The notes beneath the pieces were generated by a model, which saw only the letters and a list, made by a program, of their open reading frames with translations, did no database searches and had not been told where the DNA came from. Positions 12,001 to 25,400 of a DNA stretch of 64,000 bases are shown here, piece by piece. The translations under genes and the position numbers were made by a program. Each line of letters begins with the position of its first letter. Within the stretch, counting starts at the first letter, position 1. This DNA comes from Tubiluchus corallicola (lineage: Eukaryota > Priapulida > Priapulimorpha > Priapulimorphida > Tubiluchidae): assembly GCA_030141605.1 (NCBI GenBank), contig JAQGDQ010000006.1, positions 1,247,501 through 1,311,500 on the forward strand, read 5' to 3'.

Positions 12001-13379
12001 TGGAGATGATGCTCAGCAACAGCAGCTTACAAAGCATTTGATAAAAACCATCTGTAACGACATAGTTAATCTGTTAGTAATATTTTTATCTCTGGATGCG
12101 GGTAAAATTGTGGAGGCAGACAAACCACTTACTGCTGAAAACCGCACAGCCCTAGTTGCATCATTACCAACTGAGTCAAAAACACTGGCTAAAGAACTCA
12201 TTAATTCTTTGACTGAAAAGACAACAGAGAATTTTCATAAGTGTTTGGATGCCATGTTGGAAGAATGCCAGTTGCCTGCCAGGAAAATGGATAGAAAAAA
12301 AGAAAGGTAGTTGGCTGGTATATTTTTAGCTTTTGCCTATACATGCATTTGATAAATTTTGTTTTAGAATTTAAGTAAGAAGTGGAAGTTATCCATATTT
12401 AATGAATATTAAAAACATTAAGTTTTTGTCCGAAGGTTGTTTTGTCTTAATTGCTTTACTTTATATGCGACACTCTTAAAAATGTTAAAGACTATTGTAG
12501 GCAGCTCTTCAACTCACTGTAAAAAATACATGAATGTTAAAACACTGGTCTATGTCTATAAATCTGTCATCTTGGTGAAAACTGCTTGCTTTAAAATTCA
12601 AAAACACTGCAGTTGCGACTTCATAATAATATTTTCACAAGCATTGAGTGTTGTCAGTAATAGTTGTATTATTATTTTAGAGAGAGAGATTTCTTTTTTA
12701 GTTTATTTATTATATTTAAACCGAGTTTTAAAAATTATGGGAAATGCGTGTTTTGTTAGCTTAAGTGTTTCCCGAATCTTTCCAGAAAAAATCTTAGCGT
12801 GTTACCACATTACACTACATTATTTATGCACTTAGTGCTTTATGTGAAACATGGCAGTACCGAAATGACTGTTTCATAAAAAGAAATGTAATTCATTCCG
12901 ATTGTTGGTTTTAGTTATTGCACATACCTTTACTCGTATTTTGTAGTTTGCAAGAGCTTAAATTATTGTTTTTCTTTCAATGATTTTAATAATTTAAATG
13001 TACATCTGTGTTTTATAGACAGCATGTGTTTTCTCACCGTATGGCGCTGATGGAACAACTTCGTGATGAATCCGATCCAGCCATGGTGCTGCACCTAACT
13101 GTTGTGTTGCTGTTTCTCAATTATACTCAGTGCGTACTGAATGCATCTGGTAAGTTCGTACCAATGGTAATTGCTTATCTGAAGAACTACCTTTCTAAAG
13201 AACAGCACGATGATCTGGTCATGTGTCAGGAATTGGTTGTGAAGCAGCTAAATGTGGAAAGAAATGAAGAAAATGACAATGATGAGGTTTTAGCACAGTT
13301 GAATGTTTTATTGCCAAGGATTAAGGAAATGGCATTAAATGTGAAAAAAGAAAATTCGCAGCGTGAAAGTGAACAGTAA
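9024..13379 (+). CDS. UFL1: E3 UFM1-protein ligase 1
   Basis: UFL1 acts with UFC1 and DDRGK1 to attach UFM1 to targets, including ribosomal protein uL24 (RPL26) at the ER. It is a scaffold-type ligase without a catalytic cysteine. Coding exons: 9024-9103, 10042-10314, 10648-12306 and 13019-13379, with GT-AG introns all in phase 2. The CDS is 2,373 nt including the stop, giving 790 aa against 794 in human. The N-terminus reads [20 protein letters not shown], like human MADAWEEIRRLAADFQRAQ. Exon 2 has IVNKL, DGKEY and ILGQLI. Exon 3 has [31 protein letters not shown] and [11 protein letters not shown]. Residues about 418-479 form a Lys/Arg/Gly-rich disordered linker, also present in the family. 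The C-terminal exon contains [10 protein letters not shown] and VVKQL. A polyadenylation signal AATAAA lies at 13666-13671. Confidence 0.97.
9104..10041 (+). other. UFL1 intron 1, with a possible SINE fragment near 9630-9730
   Basis: Intron with donor gtacta and acceptor tttgcag. Around 9640-9665 the phrase ggtatgggtttaatcctgca resembles an RNA polymerase III B box. Pyrimidine-rich sequence ending tgtgatttaaggcaag follows, a pattern common in tRNA-derived animal SINEs. The fragment is short and its ends are unclear. A (CA)n stretch lies at 9243-9257. Confidence 0.35.
12307..13018 (+). other. UFL1 intron 3, no separate gene
   Basis: Intron between the large exon 3 (donor gtagtt) and the last exon (acceptor tttatag). 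A 132-codon open frame at 12437-12835 lies wholly inside. It has biased, hydrophobic composition and no recognisable motif, so it is treated as chance. Confidence 0.8.
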
Positions 13380-14731
13380 TATACACAAATGTTGTTTTTC
13401 ATTCCATGTAAAGGGCAAGCATTTATGCACATAAAAGGGGACATGTTTTTGCTAACCCATTTGACGTCTAGCATTAGAACAATTACAGATAGACTGTTAA
13501 GTCTGTGTGTGCCTAATGGCACCTGTCTATAACTGGTGAATAGTTTTATAGTTAATCAGAGATTATCAATGTTCATAATTCATTCAATTACAAACTGATC
13601 AAATGACTATAGTAGGGAAAAATTGTTACAGAATTAGAATTGCCATATGTGGGATATTATTGATAAATAAAGTAGCCAAAATCGCGTTTGTTTGTTATAT
13701 TAATATTTGGTATTGCTGTGTATCCTCCGGGTTTTTCGTTATTAGTACTATACAAGTTTTGTACTGGTACTTTTTTAAATTTTGCGATTACACTTTTACC
13801 AAAATTTCTTATTAACTTTTAATGTAAGATCTTTAACATTCTGTAAAACTTCCTGAGATGCAACAGAAACAGTATTTTCAAAAGTGATACTGTTATTCAT
13901 AAGTTTATTTGGAGAAACAGTACACATCATTAGGCACTGTCTGTACAAAGGATTACTAAATAAGGTGAGAAGCAGTTAAAGCACTATAATGTTTCCTCCT
14001 GTGTGCTAACAAGTGTTTTACATAACTGCTTACCACAAAAAGTGTTTCCAAAACTAGTGCTTACAGCTACAAAAATAAAATCATACAATGTAATCTGTTT
14101 ATAACGAGTTTAAAGGGACCCTGAATCATCGCGTTCGGTTCTATTTGACTGTAAGTTACAGTTATAGCTGCGCAAGTAGCTGTAGACTCACCAGTAGGTC
14201 TGCATGAACTGTACTTGATACACACTATTTTATGCATGATCATTTTGTTCTTGGTGAAAAGATCCTGTGTTGTAACATCCTGCGGTGTATATTATTAAAG
14301 ATTAAAACGAATTGTCAAAAATACGAAATAAATGTTTTCATTTATTTGAGTCAACCACACTATAGCTTATTACATAGTATGGATAAAATAAAAAATGATT
14401 ATAAAGCTTTTAACACCATTTCTTAAGGCAAGGTCTTTTTTGTCATGAATTACATGGGGTTTTACTAGTTTGGTTAAAACTGCGATATAGGCAGTCTGCC
14501 ATTACCTTTGTTTAGCAAATCAAGAGTAGGCAGATGAACAAACATACATAAGTCCTTCTTTTGTAGACATTGCAAATTGTTGAATGACTATATCTATCAT
14601 ATATCTACAGTCACTAAGATATTTCTCCACAAAACCTAAGAGAAATCACCCTAACTTTTATTAATTAAAGAAGAGAAAGGGCTGTTAATCAGAAATGAAT
14701 TCATAAGTGCAGCACCTTTTACCAATGAGCA
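13380..14731. other. UFL1 3' UTR and downstream intergenic DNA
   Basis: Contains the UFL1 polyadenylation signal at 13666-13671. The rest is A+T-rich, with only short open frames that do not look coding. Nothing else was recognised. Confidence 0.5.
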
Positions 14732-15061
14732 TCACCACATCAAGCGACCATCGGCCCAGTCGTCCAGGGTAAGTGCATAGGGACCAGAACTGCACAGAAA
14801 CCACTTGTAGTGGCTTACATATTGCAAATCTATCCACTCCAGTGGCAGAAACAACAAACCAGAAACTTTAAACACCTCTGTACCTCCATGTCTTCTAGGA
14901 TTCATTAAAATTTCGCAGTAGCAAGAAAATCCTTCGTTTTAACAATATATCAACAACAAATTTAGCATTCTCACCCAGTCAGATTCTGATACATCTGGAT
15001 GCCTGTACTCCAGCAGTTCTGCCAGTAACTGATGTTGTCCAACATCCAAGCAAGATGCCAT
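14732..15061 (-). CDS. Possible small two-exon gene of unknown function
   Basis: Two minus-strand segments look coding but I do not recognise the product. An ATG at 15061 opens 29 codons containing QHQLLAELLEYRHPDV, ending at DW just before a good donor (gtgaga at 14974). A second open frame at 14905-14732 (57 codons from its own ATG) reads VFKVSGLLFLPLEWIDLQY, then KWFLCSSGPYALTLDDW and a TGA stop. A 99-base intron from 14974 to 14876 (acceptor acagag, weak) would join them in frame into a 76-residue protein. The alternative is two unrelated short frames, or the end of a larger gene. Composition is unusually protein-like for this A+T-rich DNA. The gene would be convergent with UFL1 and upstream of the PREP 3' end. 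Confidence 0.3.
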
Positions 15062-16436
15062 TGTTGTTGAACTTTTGCAGTTACTTTTAACGTTGCAAAC
15101 GGGCCATCTTAGTCTCCTCTCACGGGAGCAGAAAACCAAAATCACTTTGCTTGAGATTAAATTAACAACAGACTGTTTTGCTGCGCATCTCAGTCCAATA
15201 GACTACAAAATCTCAAGATCTGTTGCAAAATGCCTTCTTTCTATAGCAAGTTAACGCGTACTGTAAACAGCAAAGAAATCATCCGATTCAACTGATCAGA
15301 TTACCTGAACGGACGTGCACAAATTTACGTATGCATAACTTCGAAGTGGTTTAGCTGAAGACTGCTATCAAAAACAGGAAGGGGAGCAGTACAATAGGAT
15401 GGGCAGGAACCCGACCCTATCACATGATAAAAACCGGTATAACATTAGTACGAACGAGGGCTATTGTTAAGTCACAGGTGCCCATTGTTTTAGAATTCAC
15501 ACTCGTTTTATGCATGGGAACTACAATTAAAATTTAATTGCTTTAAAACTAAAATGACTGTTCTTATACAAGACTAAGAATTACTATTCCCATGCCTTAC
15601 AACACCTGCAATAATCAGTAGTTGACTATAGAGCATCGCTAAGTCTTAGCCTATACAGTACTTTCTATAATAAGGCTCCTTTGAGACATTGAACTAATAA
15701 ATACAATGTTACACGCCTAACATCCTATATTGTGGCACAATAGTTTTAAATAAAAAATCAGAAGTCAAACATTCAACATCACAGTACCACTTAAATATTT
15801 AATTCTTAATGATAAGCATTGGAACAATTCATGAAGAGCCCCTTATATCATTTCAGTTTCTTCACATGAGTGATCTCTTTATTAATTATATTTTATGGTC
15901 CCAAAAAGTACGACTTAAGCGAGTTCAGCAATACTTATCTATAAAGGCTAATGTAATACAAGCTTCACGTCCTCTATTTGTCTTTCTTCACTAGTCATGT
16001 ACATAATTAGGTACCTCTGTCTGTACAACAGCAGGTCCTGAAGCAAATATGTAACAAGATGATTATATCATCTTAAGCAACATTTTATAGTACATTCAGA
16101 TCAAGTGGTTTTTCATAAGCAAATTGGTGATTCATAAGAAACTGTACAGTGAAATATACACGAGGGGCTTAAACAAATGGTGTTGACAACTTAACAATTA
16201 AAAAAAATCAACAATAAATTAATTCAAATTGATCAACTTTAAATTATGTAGTAATGAAATTATTTAGATGGCCCCAGTTTCTAACAAGAACAATCATGAA
16301 GGCTATAACCAGATATGGGAAGAATCTACGATATCACAAGCTTCAATTCAATGGAAATGCAACTTCTGATTATTCACAATTCACTTTTTGATTTCTACTT
16401 CATGGACTTCATTTTATACTAAATTGTAGATGGCCA
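15062..16436. other. Region downstream of PREP, nothing recognised
   Basis: Would hold the PREP 3' UTR on the minus strand. I did not find a convincing minus-strand AATAAA close to the stop. No coding exon or clear repeat was seen. Confidence 0.4.
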
Positions 16437-19400
16437 TCACTCTTTCCATGGTATCTCAAATACTTCTGCCATAAAGGCATAAATGTCGGCTAGCTCTTCA
16501 ATCTGTAAATAAGCCAATGATGTTGACATGAATAATAAGCAATTTTATACATTCTACACAACTAGGATCGTTAGAGACCAAAAAATTGGGGGAACTGAAT
16601 GATATTATGAGTTTGCTAGAAAGTCATAGTAAATTTAGATTACAACCTATAGCACTGTCTAACAAAGAAAAAGTAAGTGAGAAAATGTCACGCAGTCAGG
16701 AGAATTTGTGACAGAGGCATACAACATTGCAAAATCAGCTGCCACTTACCACTTTTGTAGTTGGTTTTCCAGCTCCATGCCCTGATTTAGTGTCTATTCT
16801 CATCAGCAAAGGATTTGTCTGTAATAATGAAACATCAACACGTACTCAAACTGAACCTGTTATTAAAAATTTACCAGCAAAGCCATGTGGAAAGCATTAA
16901 TACATACACCTTAATTCATTTTAGCTATTTTAATTGAATGCACTTTCATCAAAATACCAATTTTACAAAAGTTACACTCTGACCACTTGTTTCGTGTTTT
17001 ACTTGTTTTACATTCTACCATGTTGAGTTAGACTATTTAGTATAAATAATTCAAGAATCTACTATTGCTAATATGTGTGCACCCAGATTTAATACTCGTG
17101 CGCGACTTTTCCACATTTTTGTGCATATTTGAATCGTATTTAATATGCTGTAGTCTGCCACTTATCTAGTGGTTTCATTAAATATGTCAATATTCTTTCT
17201 TGAATAATCTTCCTGGGTTTACTACAAAAAAGCTGACCAGTGACATTTAGAAAAAAGTGAAAATAATTACATATAGCAAATGCGCATAGCAACTGTATAT
17301 TCAAATTTGTTATTTCTCTTATTTGTGAGGTGTTGCTTTTAAGAAAAGTGTGGTTAATTTGACTTATGCTGTTCTACTATAAGAGTGCCTAAAATTAATT
17401 GCTTGTTTATCACCCCTTTAAAATTCTCGGAGAGCGAGGGATGGTCTTTGATAATTTCAAATATGCATAATATTCGTCACGAAATCATTTATTTGACTTT
17501 AAAATAGAGATAGCACAAAAGATTCTATGAGGTGTGAACTGTAGATTTTAAAGTAGAAGCTACAGACTTTTGAATATATTTTAACTATTAAAAATTGGGA
17601 TGCACGATGGTAGGCTGTTACTTTTACTGAGTTTACTAAACGTTTACACACTGATGACGTGTGTGACAAGGAAAATTAATATGCACTGGAAATGCTTGCA
17701 AATTTTTACCCAGACAACCTTGATGCAAAAGCTACTAAATACTTTTATTATGCCATATGTTGCCTTTTATCTGTGTGGCCAATCTTGGAATACAGTGTCT
17801 AGATGCCTTAATCACTGCTGTTATGTGATATACTAAACTATTTGTTTTGCTCTTCTGACATTGCATTCAAGCCTAACATTTTGATAGTCTAATATGTAAA
17901 TTTACTTTTAAACAGTGGCAATGTTTTAAATATTATACAGTAAAACTCCACATTATCTGCTTGTTTGGATCCACAAGTCTATGCAAAAATGTCTAGCTAC
18001 TTATTACAACCGGAAAGGGTTAAAAAAGTTCTGTCAAAATTAATTTGTCTACATTACAAAACTAAGAAAGTTAGGTAGATAAGTCACAGCTATGGCATAC
18101 CCTATTCTCACTTGTTCGACAAGTATGCATGTATTATGTAAACTTACGAAACTATTTACGTAAATGTTTCTACCCATAGAGTACTCTTAGATGCCAGAAA
18201 AGAAAGGTGATCAGTGGTCACTAATTATACTGTGATAGCCATGAAAGAACAAAAAAGCAGCCTCTGTTAAGCAGGCTGGCTATGCTGCCACTGCTTATCA
18301 GCAACTTGGAATGTTCAAAGCTATAACTTTATCTACTATGTTAACCCTTCAGTTCCAGGATTAAAAAAATAAATTCACGTGCATCTAATGTAGCTGCTAC
18401 AAGTTACTAGTAGGTAAAAATACACTAGGCATTGCTTAATAGACTCACGTTTAATAGACTCAATCACTTAATTGACTCAAAAACGCCTGGAACGGGCCGC
18501 TTCTATTCAAATATACATAAAAACTATCAGTAAGTGACTCAAATAACTCTACATAATTGACTCAATATTTTTCCTTCACCTACTTAAAATAAGATATTTG
18601 TATGCGCCCAAAGAGCCTTTCCTACTTTGTCATCTTTACTTCCCTTTTGTGCACTATAATATACGTAGAAACAATCATGTTAAGTACCGTTTTGCTTATA
18701 AGCAGGTACGTTTATCGTGCGCTAATACGCTAGCGTAGCAGTTTTGCTTTGAATCTGTTACCCGCTCGCCCATTATTACTCAAAGAATTTCTGGAAGCTA
18801 AACATTTAATCACTTGCCTAGTGGTTTCCTTTTGAAACTCTCATTTCACGCTTTCAGGCTTAATGAGTTAACAGTCAGAAATGCAGGTACAGTAATCAGC
18901 CAGTATTCCTTGTGACTTACAAGAGTAAACGAATAAGAGCAATGTAAAAGAGCAGATGATTCAGGACTGTTTTAGTCATGCACAACAACAGATTTTCAAC
19001 GTTTTTATAATTACGAGAACTTTGTGGGCTAACTTCTTCGCGAGAAAATGAAGCAGGCGACTTTGAAGGAATTTTTGTAATTTTTGCAAATAAACATAGT
19101 TAGAAAAGTCTGTGATTTAGAAAAGTATACATTTTAATTTATTGCTAATTCACTTATATAAATTAATATTTTAAAATATTTTTTCTAATTTTTAACTGCA
19201 CAAAGGAATTTCGGCATTACTTCATTGCTAAAATTCACCAAAAAGCTTTGCAGTGCATAGTAAGCTGATGACTCATACTTCTATACCTGTAATGCTACCC
19301 ATCGGTAAATAGGTTCAGTCGGTTAATTGGGTCAAAACACATCGGTCCCAAAGTGAGTCTATTAAGTGACGCCTACTGTATTGCAAATATGAATATGCAT

Positions 19401-22400
19401 TTTAATGGAAACAAATAAACATAGCAAGGCTATCAGCAGCATACATTCTCGAGATGATTCTCTAAATAAAGTTTATTAGCCACTCTTATGTCATGTCAGA
19501 AGCAAGGTAAAGGGAATTGTTTATCCTTTACAAAAATCAGTAAATGTTTAGAGTGGCCAAACTAAATCATCCTGTTTACACGTGTAAACGTGATAGCCCT
19601 AGACGATAGATGACAAACAAGTTATTAATTTTAAGCAGCCTAGGCAAAGGATGAATGAATTGGCAGCTCTACTGGTCTTAACGACGGAGAACTACAAAAT
19701 GGTGGCACAGTAAGCAAAAGGTGTTTAAAAAGCCTAGTAGATGGTATTTATGCACCTGTTTTTTACTGTCTCTGAGACAATAATGCAACTGAGAAACATA
19801 TTTGAGGGAGTGTAATGGAACAACACGGTCATCGTGATCAGCAGTCAGGAATAACATGGCAGGATACTGTATGCTTTCATCTTTTGGTTCTTTAATATTA
19901 TGCAGGGGTGAATATCTGAAAGAAAATAATGAAACATCTTTGACTACTAAATCCTTTGTTACTGATCCAGACTAATATTTAATATTACTATCAAAGAATT
20001 AACAAACAAATTTTCACCTTTCGAGTCATTTATCTAAATTACATGACACTAGAATAAAATACTACGTCTTTATTCATTCATTCCTTGCAGAGCCAAACAT
20101 AGTTTGATTTGTTTATCCAAACACAACAAAGAAGTGATCACATCATGGATTTCCAACAGAAATCTCAAAAGAGAAATAATCAAATTTAATGCAAACTATA
20201 CATGATATATTTGCATTATCATTTTAGAGCTAAGTAAGACATACTTAATTAACCATTCAAACTGTTCTTTATCTTCTGAACTGCCGTAGTCTGTTACCCA
20301 GGCATGGCCAATCGTGAACTTGTGGTATCTTAACATGTCAAGAACACTAAAAGTCAATAAAAATATACGTTGGTGACAAAAATAATAATACCATACAAAT
20401 TTTACTATAATTCTTAGGAATTTACAATTTGATGCATTAAAATTTATTTCACAGTTCTACTTTGTTCCACATGGCAAGCTACAGTTAAAATCATACCTTT
20501 TGTAAAATATTCATATTACTGTGTAAAAAGGGAAGCAAAGATAGTTAAAAAACAGAAAACATTGTTGCAGATTTTTTTTACCCAACTTGACTTATGACCA
20601 ATCCAAATAAGTCAGGCCTTTGATTAGCACAGGCACATACAAGAAGACCTCCATTTGAGCCCCCCATTATAGCTAATCTGAAAATACAACAATTATTGCT
20701 CACAATTCACAGTTGTCATATATAGTATGAAAAGCATTTTGAGGGTAAAATATTTGCATAAATCAAAACTATGAAATTACTCAGCAGTATTTGCTTGCAC
20801 AACATAATTTTATTTAGGGGCCATCCATATATAGCGATATCAAGCTTTTGGCCGATTTTAAGGACCTACCTACCTTGCATTATAATGGCTTTATCATATG
20901 CCACCTACTTACCCTTATACCGACAATCATATCACACCGATGTAAGCTGTTAGTTAGTGTAATATTTTTAGCTGTGGTGGCAATTGAGGAAGTTTATCAC
21001 AAATAAACACACCAAACCGAGATTTTATGGAGAAATTGACAAAAATGGCAGCTTTCTGGGATCAGCGGAAAATGACTGCACCCTTGTAGCATCATCTACA
21101 GCTGGCACGCATATGTGAAAAAACGTGAAGCCAGATAATGATATCATGACTAAATCACCTACCTACTTTGCGTTATCATGTCTCCTGCCACCTACCTACC
21201 CTAAACTTGATATTGTTATATGTGGGTCCATACACTGTAGGTTCATTCAGATATTCAGAGGTTCATTCAGATATTCAGAGGAAATGCACGGTACGACAAA
21301 TTTACATACATACCTCTTGGCCGATGTGTAATTCTTTTGAATAAGAAACTCAGCTGCTCCCTGGAAATCGTTAAAGGTGTTCTGCTTCTGACCCAAGCTA
21401 CCTTCTTTGTACCATCCTTCTCCGTATTCACTAAGAAAGAGTGCAATAGCGTAATAAGTGTCAATAAGTTTATTAAAAAGCATGTATATGATGAAGACCA
21501 AGCAATGCACAAACTTGATTTGACTGCCCGAAAAAACATGCAATCATGCTTATATGATGTTGAATAATGGTTTCCTAAAACTGCTACACCTAACAAAAAC
21601 GGACGACATGCATGACAAATCAATTGCACGTTCACCTTTATAAAACTATAATTATTGTTACTGAAGTCATTTATTTTCGAACAGACATGTACAGTTACAC
21701 GAGTGATTCAATTAAGAAAAATAAGTAGACTAGTAACAAAACTAAACTAAATTTTAAACACTGACAACAGAAAAACAAGCACAGATATTATTTACATACA
21801 AGAAGACACAGCAGTTAATTTAAAAAAACCCCACACACTAGCATTTTTGACAATTGATACTTTGACAAAAAATCAAAATTCCGGTTATCTATACAACTTA
21901 TAAAGGAGATAAATTGCATCCTTTCACAATCATACGAGATAATATGGAAAAATTTCCATATCTCTCAGAGCTACACTATTTTCTATAAAAATTTCGTACA
22001 AGCTAAAACCCATTACTGAGTTTACATCATATAACATGTGTTTGACTAAAAAAATAATTGTTGAGTTACTACTATTTATACAGCCTACATAGAATTTAAT
22101 AAGCTGTTTGTAAAGTGCTTGATCGGCTGAACAGTACGAGAAATATAGGGTAAAACATAAGTGTGCGTTCTATAAGGTAGTTTCCATAATTTACGAACAG
22201 CTATATTCCATATTGCACCAACAAAATGCATATTCGAATTATTCAATTTCCATGTGTTTACATTTTAAGTCAGAACAAGCAAATGAAAAGTTGGCAGATA
22301 TACTATTGGCATGGTAAATGAAATCACCCTGTTTACTAAGAATACTGGCATCATCTGTTAAATTGTATGTAATTACGTAACTTTATCTGCCACAATGTTC

Positions 22401-25400
22401 ACAATGGTTAAGTTGTGCTGAGGACAAACTACAGGTTAAACTAGTGCAAATAGGATAACAAATTTGAAGCAAATAATCTTGAAAATGACTTAAGATTCTT
22501 GCATTATACAATGTTGTTTAACGCTAATTTTAATATTTCATTCAATGTGCTTACCTTCCACCACGGATATTAGCTACTGCATACACTCCTCCAAAATGTT
22601 GCATGAACACCAGTCGTGATATGCTGAATGTAGGCATCATAGCATGATGAAAGCCTCCATAACCATACAGTAACACTGGGTTATTCCCATCTAGAGCCAA
22701 ATTCTGTAAAGTACAAAGAGAAACATAGAAGTGTGTTAACAGAAGATACGAAATACAGATGGACAAAAAAGTAAAAGACAGTAAGTCAAAATGTCAGTAA
22801 CTAAACTTGACCATTAAAAATGAAAAAAACAATTAGTAGAGTACCAACCTTGTGATGAACAAGAAACATTGGTACACGAATGCCATCTTTACTGAAATAA
22901 AACACTTGTTCCGTTTCATATTTCATTGCATCAAATCCTTTAGGGCAAATTTCCCTAAATACCTAAAAATTTGATACAATTAAAAATAGCGTATGACCAG
23001 CCTGCATAGAAACTATATCTAAAATGACAGTTAGTGGCATGAAGAACCCACAAAATCAAGTCTACACTATCAGCTAAAATACAGTACTCAAAGGCAGGGC
23101 TACTACTAACGTGAAAAACTGTGGTGGGTAGTGATGGGTGATTAATTGATTAATCCAATTAATCCTTATTGCAATCATGTATACATCGATATAACCAGTG
23201 ACTGAACAGTAATTCAATTAATCGAAAACAAAATATACGTAGTACACACTGACTAAAATGAAGTGTTTTAGCACAAGTAAACAGAAGCTGTGCATTTTCT
23301 TCTTCGTTTTTCTCACCTTATACAGTGTGCACAATAGCGAACCACAGTGTTGCAAACTGGACGCTTCAAGTTTTTTTCGATCCTGACATGTGTAGGGACA
23401 TAGTCATAGAGTAGTTAACGAATGTGCATTTATAAAACTAGTACATAAGGCTGAGTATGAAAATGGCAGACAGTGACGAAAGCTGTGAGAAGTTTATAGG
23501 CTATATTTCACTGCAATCATTGAAACATGTAGCTAAAATACTGAAAAATTGCCACAAAAGATTAACCCTGACATCGAATTACAAAATTTCAAATCGCTCA
23601 TCACTAATGGTAAGATAATAACACAGCTAATTACCAGAAATAACCCTCTAAGATTAAATACTAATTTAGCATAAGTGTGTTAACCTAGGGATGTTAAACA
23701 ATACAAATTTGGCGAAATGAAAATAATACGATATGATACATTTCCGAATGATACAATATCGATAATCTATTTTTCAGACGATACAATATGATCCAATAAA
23801 CTATTTCGAATGACAAAAATGATGCTGAACGTGTGGTTAGTTATTACATGCAATTTACGACAAAGTTCTGTTCTTTGTTTAGTCATAAAATAATATTAAT
23901 GTCATCTGCCACAAGTAAGTATATTTATATCAGTCTATTTATGTGCCTGCGCAATACCGGAAAGACGCCTTTGAAGATAGAGCACTTAACATCCGCGCAT
24001 CTCTAAGCCGGTTGAAGACAGTTGCTATTGTAGGAAGTACAAAAAAATTATTTGAACAACTTTATAAATAACTTTTTTTTACCCTTGCACAATTGGAAAT
24101 GGAAAAGCAAAGTGAAACAGTTTTATGAAAGAGAGTGATAAGCAGCAATATTTACCAAATTCGATACGATAACTATATTCCTAGGATAATATCGATATGA
24201 TAACGATAAAAATGATAAATAGGCTTTGGGGACTACATAATAAAGTTTCAGATCAACAAAAAGTACAAAAAAATTCCTGCCCTATAACCTAGATATAGCA
24301 GAAAATTTTCTTCGGTATATTCCATCTTCTAAGTTCTCATAACAGGATTGTTTGAAGTAAATTACAGTAGGTGCCGCTTAATAGACTCACTTTGGGACCA
24401 AAGTATTTTAACCCAATTAACCGACTGAACCTATTAACCAATGGGTGTAGTATTACAGGTATAGAAGTACGAGTCATCAGCTTACTATGCACTGCAAAGG
24501 TTTTTAATGAATTTTAGAAATGAAGTAATGCCTAAATTCCTTTGTGCAGTTAAAAATTAGAAAAAATATTTTAAAATATTAATTTGTATAAGTGAATTAG
24601 CAATAAATTAAAATGTATACTTTTCTAAGTCTGCTTATTTACAAAAATTACAAAAATTCCTTCAAAATTGGCTGCTTCATTTTCTTGCGAAGAAGTTGGC
24701 CCACAAAGATGTTGTAATTATAAAAACGTTGAAATTCTGTTATTGTGTGTGAATGATACAGTTCTGAATCATCTGCTAACTTACATAGCCCTTATTTGAT
24801 GTACGATGTTTACTCTTGTACAAGGAATACAGGCTGATTACTGTTGACTCATTAAGCCTAAAAGCGTGATTTGCAACGAGAGCATCAAAAGGAAACTGCG
24901 CAGCTAGTGATTAAATGTTTAGCTTTCAGAAATTCTTTGGGTAACAGTGGGCGAGCGGATAACAGATTCAAAGCAAAACTGCTACACTAGCGGATTAGCG
25001 CGTAATAAACGTACCTGCTTACAAACAAAACGGTACTTAACATGATAGTTTCTGCATACATAGAGAACAAAACCGATAGTTTTTATGTATATTTGAATAG
25101 AAGCAGCCCGTTCCAGACATTTTTGAGTCAATTAAGCGAATGAGTCTATTAACCGTGAGTTTATTAAGTGGCGCCTACTGTATATGCCTAATTGACTACG
25201 AGAAGCCCATGTCTTATCTGTAAAAATTAGCAAAAAAGAACAATAATGACATTAATACCAAATGTCTGTTTTCTTAGTTATTAATTTACACCATAGCTTA
25301 GAAAAAAAAGCTTTCTTGGTAATAACTTAGCACAAGATAACTCCAGAGCTCTTTTCACTGTTTACCTATAGGCACTTCATCCAGTGCACTACATTATGAT

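Noticed and set aside
12437-12835. 132-codon plus-strand open frame
   Set aside because: It lies wholly within UFL1 intron 3, whose flanking splice sites and phases join exactly. Composition is hydrophobic and biased, with no motif.
21267-21635. 98- and 122-codon minus-strand frames
   Set aside because: Both are read-through of PREP exon 15 (21430-21314) into introns; one is the correct frame with intron attached, the other a shadow frame.
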